Shown piece after piece: positions 1 through 5,327 of a stretch of 5,347 nucleotides of DNA. Position 1 is the first letter of the stretch. Each line of letters starts with the position of its first letter. A program made the position numbers and the translations under genes. Source of the DNA: an uncultured Bacteroidales bacterium (GTDB lineage: Bacteria; Bacteroidota; Bacteroidia; Bacteroidales; UBA932); contig CABTXO010000142.1 of the NCBI GenBank assembly GCA_902488725.1, positions 1 to 5,347 of the forward strand, read 5' to 3'. The notes beneath the pieces were generated by a model. The model worked only from the letters and a program-made list of their open reading frames with translations. It made no database searches and had not been told where the DNA came from.

Positions 1-85
1 CCGAGGCCACCTGCAAGTGCGAATTATAGGATAGCGATCCCATCAAGGGGGTGACCTGAGAAGCCAGCCGCCCCTTGTGATTACA

Positions 86-100
86 GGCGGGGCCGGCCGG
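86..100 (+). repeat. 15-base GC-rich repeat, copy 1
   Basis: GGCGGGGCCGGCCGG occurs here and again exactly at 326-340. The copy flows directly into an 11-base stretch, GGCGGGGCAGC (100-110), which itself recurs at 278-288. The core GGCCGGCC is self-complementary. The repeats lie within the hairpin-rich left end and may be paired strands of a folded RNA or simply low-complexity GC sequence. Confidence 0.7.
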
Positions 101-325
101 GCGGGGCAGCCGGAGGCCGGGGTTATTCGGTCGCGAGGTGCACCGAATATCTTGCTACGGCGCGCTGTATTTGAACACCCCGCTTACACCTCGTCGGGGA
201 TACAACCGCTTGTCCGCCTCAGTGTGCAGATTCTGCACTCCACAAGCGAACGTGGCGGCGGGGTTGCAGCGCGGGAAGGCGGGGCAGCAGAGGGGACTTT
301 CAGGAATATGGATCCGTGATGCGAG

Positions 326-340
326 GGCGGGGCCGGCCGG
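326..340 (+). repeat. 15-base GC-rich repeat, copy 2
   Basis: Exact second copy of the sequence at 86-100, in the same orientation, 240 bases downstream. No duplicated flanks are visible, so this does not look like target-site duplication by a mobile element. Confidence 0.7.
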
Positions 341-363
341 TTTAAGCAGGGAGGTTCCGCCTA

Positions 364-399
364 GTCCGGGGGGATCGGTGCGTCCGGGGGGACAAGTGC
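364..399 (+). repeat. Tandem pair of 18-base units, 15 of 18 identical
   Basis: Positions 364-381 and 382-399 both read GTCCGGGGGGA, three variable bases, GTGC. The variable bases are TCG in the first unit and CAA in the second. There are only two units, so it is not an array. It sits at the right edge of the structured left-end region, just before the coding-like patches begin, and has no recognised function. Confidence 0.75.
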
Positions 400-415
400 C
401 GCAGGGTTAGCGTGA

Positions 416-822
416 AACGGGAGCGTCGGAATCAATGGGTTCGAGGGCGCCTTCGGCGAGGAGCCGATCGACCGTGGCGGGGTCGGCGAGGGTCAGGAGG
501 TCCTCGCAGGGGCAGCCCTCTGCCGTGCGGCAACTCTGGACTCCGCCAGGGCAGTCCGGACCACCAGCTCTTCGTCAAGGCGAAAGACTACACGCTGCGA
601 AATTCCGGCAGCAGGGAGCGGAACCTGTGAAAGATGCGGGAAGCAAGTGGTTCCCGCCGGTGCCGCCGGCATCGGCATCGGCGATGCCTTCCAGTACGAG
701 GACCAGTACGAGGAAATGTCCCGCTCCCCCCTTCCCTGCATCTGCTGCCTGTGGGGACCTTGTTGCGCGACAAAGCCCGGGAAAGCTTCGTCAATACGGA
801 CATGCAGAAGAAGGAATATTGA
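416..822 (+). pseudogene. Possible decayed coding sequence with frameshifts, unidentified
   Basis: No intact gene with start and leader is present, but several patches have the C/G-rich third positions of the real genes nearby. One runs from about 428 to 520 and encodes GINGFEGAFGEEPIDRGG. A second, one frame back, covers about 550-610 and encodes DHQLFVKAKDYTLR. A third returns to the first frame at about 650-725 (GIGIGDAFQYEDQYEEM). The last, after a C-run at 724-729, covers about 755-822 in the second frame and ends RDKARESFVNTDMQKKEY followed by TGA. Joining them needs about three frame changes, as expected for a decayed gene or a badly assembled contig end. I do not recognise the protein. 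The patches may belong to different genes or be chance open frames in GC-rich DNA. Confidence 0.25.
691..714 (+). repeat. Perfect 12-base tandem duplication
   Basis: CCAGTACGAGGA is present twice back to back (691-702 and 703-714). Read in the local coding-like frame it duplicates the residues QYED/QYEE, and being a multiple of three it keeps the frame. Just upstream, 668-688 is a perfect hairpin with 7-base arms (GGCATCG and CGATGCC). Confidence 0.85.
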
Positions 823-867
823 TACGTTCCTGCCGGACGGAATGTCGAAAATAACGAAAATAATGAG

Positions 868-875
868 TATATTTG
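868..875 (+). promoter_or_regulatory. Bacteroidetes -7 promoter element for the lipoprotein gene
   Basis: TATATTTG matches the Bacteroidetes sigma-ABfr -7 consensus TAnnTTTG exactly. It lies in an AT-rich island (841-905) that interrupts GC-rich DNA and ends 28 bases before the chosen ATG at 903. No convincing TTTG -33 element is seen about 20 bases upstream. The leader is rich in A and C and has no Shine-Dalgarno sequence, as is normal in this phylum. Confidence 0.7.
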
Positions 876-902
876 TTCTCAATAACCAACCAACATCAAA
901 CG

Positions 903-1445
903 ATGCAAAACAAAATCTTGAAAATCGGCCTGCTGCTGCTAGCGGTGATGGCATTCCCTTCCTGCAAGAAGACGATTGAAAACGTGCTGAGCAAAGAAGT
1001 CCTGATCTCGGACCGGACCGTCATGTTCACGGTCAAAGCGCAATCGGCCAGCCAGGGCACCCGCTCCGGAGAGGTGGAGGAAACCCTCTATGACGGTGTG
1101 CTGGAGGTGAATGTCGCTGCCGAACTGGAGAAGAACGGATTCTCGTTCGAAAACATCAAGTCGTTCGCGCTCAAGAAAGGGACCCTCGTAGCGGTCACCC
1201 CGTCGGACTACGGCATGGAGGACTTCAAGACGGTAAAACTCTACTTTGACAACACCTCCAAACTGGTGGCAAAAGCCGAGAAAGTGGAGAATGACAAGGT
1301 ACTGTTCACCATCGTCGACGGACAGTTGCTCGACCAGTTGAAGGACGACAAACTGCACATCATCCTGACCGGCCAGCGCCCTCCGGAGGACGTGACGGTC
1401 AAACTCGTCATGGACTACGCCGTCCGCGTCAGTCTGATCAAGTAG
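903..1445 (+). CDS. Uncharacterised lipoprotein, 180 residues
   Basis: The protein begins MQNKILKIGLLLLAVMAFPS and then Cys21: a short basic start, a hydrophobic core and a relaxed lipobox (FPSC), so it is probably cleaved by signal peptidase II and lipid-anchored. CKKTIEN follows the cysteine and lacks the acidic cluster that marks surface-exported Bacteroidetes lipoproteins, so it may face the periplasm (inference). The mature part is about 160 residues, rich in Lys, Val, Asp and Glu, with alternating hydrophobic residues suggesting a mostly beta fold (for example VLEVNVAAEL, TVKLYFD, KLHIILTG, VTVKLVMDYAVRVSL). No catalytic motif is recognised and I cannot name a family. The ATG at 903 is preferred over a TTG at 873 because the latter lies inside the -7 element. 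The gene is complete. The GH16 gene begins 69 bases downstream with its own promoter, so a shared function is possible but not shown. Confidence 0.85.
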   Translation: MQNKILKIGLLLLAVMAFPSCKKTIENVLSKEVLISDRTVMFTVKAQSASQGTRSGEVEETLYDGVLEVNVAAELEKNGFSFENIKSFALKKGTLVAVTPSDYGMEDFKTVKLYFDNTSKLVAKAEKVENDKVLFTIVDGQLLDQLKDDKLHIILTGQRPPEDVTVKLVMDYAVRVSLIK

Positions 1446-1466
1446 CGCGGCAAAGTTCCGGCTAGG

Positions 1467-1479
1467 ATTTCCCGGAAAT
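1467..1479. promoter_or_regulatory. Perfect 13-base palindrome upstream of the GH16 promoter, possible operator
   Basis: ATTTCC-C-GGAAAT is a perfect inverted repeat with 6-base arms and one central base. It ends three bases before the -7 element at 1483-1490, where a bound protein could block or assist RNA polymerase. It overlaps another inverted repeat, TTCCGG (1456-1461) and CCGGAA (1472-1477). The position suggests an operator for the glucanase gene, but no regulator is encoded in the window and the site matches no operator I recognise. Confidence 0.35.
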
Positions 1480-1482
1480 GCG

Positions 1483-1490
1483 TATCTTTG
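1483..1490 (+). promoter_or_regulatory. Bacteroidetes -7 promoter element for the GH16 gene
   Basis: TATCTTTG is an exact match to TAnnTTTG and ends 25 bases before the ATG at 1515. It shows the glucanase gene can be transcribed independently of the lipoprotein gene. No -33 TTTG is evident at the usual distance. Confidence 0.75.
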
Positions 1491-1514
1491 CTTGACTGCA
1501 TGAGAAAGAAACGT

Positions 1515-2363
1515 ATGGAACATCGCCGAACGCTTGCATTGCTCGCCCTGCTGCTGGGCGGCACCATCCATGCGCAGACCCTGGAACAGGATCTGCGCCG
1601 GATCGATGCGGGCGCAAAGACCGGTATGGCCATCGCCGCGCCGGAAGGATATTCCCTGAACTGGGCGGAAGAATTCACCGGCGACGAAGTGTCGGCGACC
1701 GACTGGCGGTTCGAAAACTGGGCCCCGGGGCACGTCAACCACGAACTCCAGCGCTACGTAGCCGGGGGCGTCCTCGACGGAGAACGCACGGCCTTCGTGG
1801 AGAAGGGCGTCCTGCACATCCGTGCGATGCAGCACAACGGGCAGGTGATCTCCGCCCGCATGAATTCCACGAAGTCCTGGACCTACGGCTACATGGAGGC
1901 CCGCATCCAGCTCCCCAAGGGGAAGGGCACCTGGCCCGCCTTCTGGATGATGCCGGACGACTTCAGCCTCGGCTGGCCTGCCTGCGGTGAGATCGACATC
2001 ATGGAGGAAGTCGGGGTCCACCCGAACTACACCTCCTCCTCGATCCACACCAAGCGCTACAACCATGTGATCAACACCCAGAAGACCAAGGAGATCCTCA
2101 CGCCTGGCGCGGAAGATTCCTTCCACGTCTACGCCCTGGAGTGGACCCCGCAGTACCTGCAGTTCTACACGGACGGCAAGCCACAGCTGCGGTTCGACAA
2201 CGACGGCATGGGCAACAACGACACCTGGCCTTTCAACAAGAAGTTCCACATCATCCTCAACCTCGCCTGGGGCGGAGACTGGGGCGGCTGGAACGGCGTG
2301 GACGAAAGCGCCCTTCCCTGCACGCTGCTGGTGGACTATGTACGCGTATTCCAGAAGAAGTAA
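1515..2363 (+). CDS. Secreted GH16 family endo-beta-glucanase (laminarinase-like)
   Basis: An endo-acting beta-glucan hydrolase of the GH16 fold, most like beta-1,3-glucanases (laminarinases); exact linkage preference cannot be read from sequence. The 282-residue protein starts with a clear signal peptide (MEHRR, then TLALLALLLGG, probable cleavage after TIHA near residue 20), so it acts in the periplasm or outside. A short linker precedes the domain, which begins around LNWAEEF. Expected landmarks are present: the aromatic motif TWPAFWMM (139-146), the catalytic signature GEIDIMEE with nucleophile Glu159, Asp161 and acid/base Glu164, HVYALEW (204-210) and LNLAWGGDWGG (249-258). The domain is complete, with no binding module or C-terminal sorting domain. 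The ATG at 1515 gives the best signal peptide and leader; an in-frame ATG at 1500 would lie almost at the transcription start. Its 3' end faces that of the GH78 gene, 27 bases away, suggesting a small glycan-degrading cluster. Confidence 0.93.
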   Translation: MEHRRTLALLALLLGGTIHAQTLEQDLRRIDAGAKTGMAIAAPEGYSLNWAEEFTGDEVSATDWRFENWAPGHVNHELQRYVAGGVLDGERTAFVEKGVLHIRAMQHNGQVISARMNSTKSWTYGYMEARIQLPKGKGTWPAFWMMPDDFSLGWPACGEIDIMEEVGVHPNYTSSSIHTKRYNHVINTQKTKEILTPGAEDSFHVYALEWTPQYLQFYTDGKPQLRFDNDGMGNNDTWPFNKKFHIILNLAWGGDWGGWNGVDESALPCTLLVDYVRVFQKK

Positions 2364-2390
2364 GAAAGCTGTTCCAACAAGTCGTCAGCC

Positions 2391-4985
2391 TTACCGTGCG
2401 ACCGTGTAGGTGCCGGGGGCATATTCCCGGACCTCCGTTTCGCCCGGCAGGGTGACGCTCGCGGTGGCACCTTCCGGAATCGTGAAGGTCCAGATCCACT
2501 TGTCTCCCTCGTACTTCCATTCGCTCCGGATCAGGCCGGCGGCAGAATGGTACGCAGCCTTGACGAATCCCAGACGCTTGTCCGGCACCGGCTTCATCAC
2601 GATGTGCTTGAAGCCCGGTGCCGCGGTGTCTGCGGCGATCCCGCAGACCGACTCCCAGATCCAGGCGCAGACGCTCCCGTAGGCATAGTGGTTGAAGCTG
2701 TTCATGCCCTTGGGCCCCATGCCGTCTTCGATCGTGTAGCTGTTCCAGCGCTCCCAGATCGTGGTGGCCCCGTTGTCGATCGAATAGAGCCAGCTCGGAT
2801 TCCTGCGCTGGAAAAGCAATTCGCGGGCAATATCCTCCATTCCGTTCTCCGTCAGGGTGTTCATCAGGATGGAAGTCCCGAGAAAACCGGTCTGGAGGCA
2901 GTTGTCGTGCGCCGCGAAATTCTCCCGCAGCCGGGCGACGAGAGCGTCCTTGGCGACCCCTTCGACCAGACCGTTCTTCAGGGCGAAGAGGGCCGGGGTC
3001 TGCATGGTGTTCAGCACGGGGGTCTTGAAGCTGCCTGCGCCATCCAGGAACTGCTCCCGCAGATAGGCCTTCGCGGCCTCCGCCATGTCGGCATATTTCT
3101 GCGCATCCCGTCCGGTCGCTGCGGCCATGTCGCGCATCATGCCGGCATCCACCGCCCAGTAGGAGGCGCACAGGTAGTTCCAGTAGACCAGGGCTTCGGG
3201 CAGGACGGTCCGCTTCCCGGCAGCGTCCTTTTGGAAGGCCCTGCCGGAGCAGCTTTCCAGGGCTTCGTAGCTCAGCCAGTCGCCCCACTGGTAGTTGCCG
3301 TTCTCCGCGCGGAGCGTCTGGTGGTCGTACTTCGTCTCGTTGACATGGTCCATGTAGCGGGCCATCGCCTCCCAGTTCTCGTCAATGATCCGGGTGTCGC
3401 CGAACTGTTTCCAGACGGTCCAGGGCACGATCACCCCGGCGTCCGACCAGCCGACCCGCATCATGGAATTCGGTTCGGAGCCGTACTGCCCGAAGGGAGC
3501 GACGCCCGGGAATCCGCCGAATTCTCCCTGCGTGTCGCGCATGTCGCGCATCCACTTGTGAAAGAAGCGGGCCGTGTTCGCGAAGAAGGTCCCCGCCTCC
3601 GCGAACACCTGGGTGTCCGCCGTCCAGCCGAGGCGTTCGTTGCGCTGCGGGCAGTCCGTCGTGACGGAGAGGTAGTTGGAGCGCTGACCCCATAAGCTGT
3701 TCGATATAAGCTTGTTCACGAGTTCGTTCCCGGTGACGATCTCCGCCGTCTCCATCTCGCGGGTGATCGAAGTGACCGGAATGGAGCGGATGGAGCGGAA
3801 GCGGACGGCATCCGTCGCCGTGACGGAAATATAGCGGTAGCCGAAGAAGGTGTGGGTCGGACGGTAGGTTTCTGCTTTCCGGCCTGCGAAGGTGTAGCAA
3901 AGGCGCATGCCTTGCTCCGGTGTCCGGAGGTTGAGGCGGTGGACGCTCCCCTCCGGGCCGTCCATGCCGCGTTTCAAGGCACCGCGGCCGTCGTTCAGCA
4001 GTTCGCCCGGCAGGCAGGTCAGCCGGGTCCCTTCCTTCGCCCGGAAGACGAAGGCGGGCACGCCGGCGCAGTTCTGTCCGAAGTCCACGACGAGCGTTTC
4101 TCCGCGTCGCAGGAGGATCTCCCGGCCGTCGGCATATTCACGGGTCACCACGACCTTGCCGTGGTGCTCCTTGTCCTTTCCGCGCACGCCCTTCCAGGAA
4201 TATGCCTGCACGGGAGCGAGGGCCAGGTCCTCGCGGAAGTAGATCTCCGCGCCGTCGGAAGGCAGGATCTCCCCGGCGAATTCGGTGTTCTCCTCCGGAA
4301 CGGCAAGCCGCTCCGGCGTAGCGAAGCCGGGCAGGACGCGGGCGTCATATTCCTCACCGTCGAAGATCGCGGCATGCTGCACCGGCCCGGCGATGCCGGC
4401 CTTCCAATGGTCCAGGTCCGTACCGTACAGCTTCCGGCTGCCGTCCGCGAAGGTCAGTTCCACGACCCCGCGGAAGGCGCATTTCTTCCCGATCATCCCC
4501 TCGTGACCGTCAGGCGTGACGATCTTGTCCGCCCACCAGCCGGGCGTCATCTCCGCTGCGAAGATGTTCTCGGCTCCGGCCTCCTTCTTCAGGGCATCGG
4601 TGATGTCGTAGGTGAAGGACCGTTTGGTCTTGGCGTAATGTGTGAATCCAGGCTTGAGAATCTCGGTGCCGACCGTCTCGCCGTTGAGATAGAGGTCGTA
4701 GACACCGAGCCCGGCAGTCATCCATTTCGCGGAGACGACCCGCTGTTCGTTCGTCAGGGTAGAAACGAACCAGCTGGAGCCGTCGGCCGCGCGGTTGTGC
4801 GGATCGCGCACTTCTCCGGTCACCACGGGTGCATCCGCGGCCGAGATCCAGACGGACCGGTTCCAGGTGCCATCCTCCAGCGCGTTTGTTCGTACTCCCG
4901 TTTGTGCCGTCAGGGCGGCTCCGCAACACCCGGCGACGGCCGTCGCAAGCAGGGTTGCCAGACATTTGATCGTGTTCGTGGTCAT
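2391..4985 (-). CDS. Exported GH78 alpha-L-rhamnosidase
   Basis: A glycoside hydrolase of family 78 that removes terminal alpha-L-rhamnose from plant or microbial glycans or glycosides. The protein has 864 residues, within the usual family range. After the signal sequence come an N-terminal beta-sandwich (roughly 60-215, including GVYDLYLNGETVG near 94-106), a second beta domain (about 215-405, including VVDFGQNCAGV), the six-hairpin (alpha/alpha)6 catalytic domain (about 410-770) and a C-terminal beta domain. The catalytic motif DCPQRNERLGWTAD (444-457) contains the expected general acid Glu450; TTIWERW contains the expected general base Glu745, followed by MNSFNHYAYGSV. The N-terminus is ambiguous: VAGC at 17-20 is a good lipobox, while ALTA-Q at 24-28 could be a signal peptidase I site. 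The ATG at 4985 is chosen because a GTG at 5096 would lie beyond the promoter and overlap zwf, and would bury the signal peptide. No frameshift or missing catalytic residue is seen. Confidence 0.95.
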   Translation of the reverse strand: MTTNTIKCLATLLATAVAGCCGAALTAQTGVRTNALEDGTWNRSVWISAADAPVVTGEVRDPHNRAADGSSWFVSTLTNEQRVVSAKWMTAGLGVYDLYLNGETVGTEILKPGFTHYAKTKRSFTYDITDALKKEAGAENIFAAEMTPGWWADKIVTPDGHEGMIGKKCAFRGVVELTFADGSRKLYGTDLDHWKAGIAGPVQHAAIFDGEEYDARVLPGFATPERLAVPEENTEFAGEILPSDGAEIYFREDLALAPVQAYSWKGVRGKDKEHHGKVVVTREYADGREILLRRGETLVVDFGQNCAGVPAFVFRAKEGTRLTCLPGELLNDGRGALKRGMDGPEGSVHRLNLRTPEQGMRLCYTFAGRKAETYRPTHTFFGYRYISVTATDAVRFRSIRSIPVTSITREMETAEIVTGNELVNKLISNSLWGQRSNYLSVTTDCPQRNERLGWTADTQVFAEAGTFFANTARFFHKWMRDMRDTQGEFGGFPGVAPFGQYGSEPNSMMRVGWSDAGVIVPWTVWKQFGDTRIIDENWEAMARYMDHVNETKYDHQTLRAENGNYQWGDWLSYEALESCSGRAFQKDAAGKRTVLPEALVYWNYLCASYWAVDAGMMRDMAAATGRDAQKYADMAEAAKAYLREQFLDGAGSFKTPVLNTMQTPALFALKNGLVEGVAKDALVARLRENFAAHDNCLQTGFLGTSILMNTLTENGMEDIARELLFQRRNPSWLYSIDNGATTIWERWNSYTIEDGMGPKGMNSFNHYAYGSVCAWIWESVCGIAADTAAPGFKHIVMKPVPDKRLGFVKAAYHSAAGLIRSEWKYEGDKWIWTFTIPEGATASVTLPGETEVREYAPGTYTVAR

Positions 4986-5011
4986 GATGGTATATTCACG
5001 TGTTTGAAATG

Positions 5012-5019
5012 TAAAGATA
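5012..5019 (-). promoter_or_regulatory. Probable -7 promoter element for the GH78 gene
   Basis: On the minus strand this reads TATCTTTA, one mismatch from TAnnTTTG. It ends 27 bases before the GH78 ATG, matching the spacing at the other three genes here. No -33 TTTG is visible upstream. The leader contains a CACGTG palindrome (4997-5002), which has no known meaning here. This element and the zwf promoter lie back to back in a 113-base divergent intergenic region. Confidence 0.55.
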
Positions 5020-5066
5020 GCCCCGATTTTGCCGACGGACGCTATGGATTTTGACGAAAAGAGTGT

Positions 5067-5074
5067 TAATTTTG
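5067..5074 (+). promoter_or_regulatory. Bacteroidetes -7 promoter element for zwf
   Basis: TAATTTTG is an exact match to TAnnTTTG. It ends 25 bases before the ATG at 5099 and 16 before the in-frame ATG at 5090. A TTTG at 5050-5053 is only 13 bases upstream, closer than the usual -33 spacing. The leader is A-rich without a Shine-Dalgarno sequence. Confidence 0.65.
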
Positions 5075-5098
5075 TCCGAAACACAAGAAATGCCACCG

Positions 5099-5327
5099 AT
5101 GCACCCGCTTGCCATGATCATATTCGGAGCTTCCGGCGACCTCACCCGGCGCAAACTCCTCCCCGCCCTGTTCTCCCTGTTCCGCAACGACCGGCTGCAG
5201 GGGGACTTCTCTATTCTGGGCACCGCCCGCACGGAATTTTCGGATGAAAGTTTCCGGGAATATGCCCGGGAGCGGCTGCGCACCTTCGTGAAGCCGGAGG
5301 AACAGGACCCGGCCCGCTTCGAGGAGT
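5099..5327 (+). CDS. zwf: Glucose-6-phosphate 1-dehydrogenase, N-terminal fragment
   Basis: Cytosolic enzyme oxidising glucose 6-phosphate to 6-phosphogluconolactone with NADP+, the first step of the oxidative pentose phosphate pathway. Only the first 76 residues of a protein that normally has about 490-510 are present. The N-terminal nucleotide-binding motif is diagnostic: a beta strand MIIF followed by GASGDLTRRKLLPAL (residues 10-24), then LGTART, a common zwf feature. An apparent stop codon TAG at 5327-5329 is false: only its T is genomic, the A and G belong to the sequencing adapter, so the gene continues off the contig. The ATG at 5099 is preferred on promoter spacing; the ATG at 5090 (MPP added) is possible, while a TTG at 5051 lies upstream of the promoter. 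It diverges from the GH78 gene and no functional link is evident. Confidence 0.93.

Larger units (their letters stand above)
17..412 (+). ncRNA. Possible 5' part of a group II intron (domain I-like), truncated
   Basis: No plausible protein is encoded here, but the plus strand folds into a run of hairpins: 28-31/36-39; 71-78/83-91 (bulged C88, one G-U pair); 124-131/142-149 (8 pairs); 167-170/200-203 stacked on 178-182/195-199; 207-213/242-248 enclosing 224-229/233-238. The segment starts with GTGCG at 17, the usual 5' end of group II introns. The six bases before it, CTGCAA (11-16), are exactly complementary to TTGCAG at 264-269, a candidate EBS1. CGAGG (2-6) is complementary to CCTCG (189-193) inside the 12-base loop 183-194, a candidate EBS2 lying upstream of EBS1 as the family requires. 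Against this, no domain V-like hairpin and no reverse transcriptase are visible, and the 3' boundary is arbitrary. It could be a truncated intron, a chimeric contig end, or another structured RNA. The pairings were found by searching for them, so chance matches are possible. Confidence 0.38.

Noticed and set aside
364..399. CRISPR-like array
   Set aside because: There are only two units, directly abutting and without spacers of normal length.
1..860. tmRNA, RNase P RNA, rRNA or tRNA in the gene-poor left end
   Set aside because: I looked for their conserved blocks (CCA-ended acceptor stems, T-loop sequence, RNase P core motifs) and saw none.
300..860. Group II intron domain V and 3' end
   Set aside because: No 34-base hairpin with the conserved AGC base and GAAA-type features was found, so an intact intron cannot be claimed.
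493..954. Minus-strand open frame of 153 codons across the left-end region
   Set aside because: It has no promoter or leader, overlaps the lipoprotein promoter and signal peptide on the other strand, and has weaker codon bias than the plus-strand patches.
1443..1464. Hairpin at the lipoprotein stop codon (TAGC-g-CGG pairing with CCGGCTA) as a terminator
   Set aside because: It overlaps the stop codon, has a bulge and is not followed by a run of T, so it does not meet the criteria for an intrinsic terminator.
1488..1514. GH16 start at TTG 1488 or ATG 1500
   Set aside because: TTG 1488 is part of the -7 element. ATG 1500 is almost at the expected transcription start and would place extra charged residues before the signal peptide.
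939..2249. Long open frame on the minus strand opposite the lipoprotein and GH16 genes
   Set aside because: It is a shadow of two clearly recognised plus-strand genes in GC-rich DNA, and its product resembles no family I know.
2364..2390. Bidirectional terminator between the converging GH16 and GH78 genes
   Set aside because: Only a 4-base GCTG/CAGC stem with a long loop is present and there is no T-run.
4997..5002. CACGTG palindrome in the GH78 leader as a regulatory site
   Set aside because: A 6-base palindrome is expected by chance, and the TTCA/TGAA pair around it is short and imperfect.
2547..5054. Long plus-strand open frames (2547-3695 and 3852-5054) opposite GH78
   Set aside because: They are antisense shadows of a gene with complete catalytic motifs. 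Their composition (rich in Gly, Val, Arg, His, Pro) is typical of such shadows.
4986..5096. N-terminal extension of the GH78 protein from a GTG at 5096
   Set aside because: It would add 37 residues ahead of a good signal sequence, run through the probable promoter and overlap the leader of zwf.
5051..5098. zwf start at TTG 5051 or ATG 5090
   Set aside because: The TTG lies upstream of the -7 element. The ATG at 5090 is possible but leaves an unusually short leader compared with the other genes.
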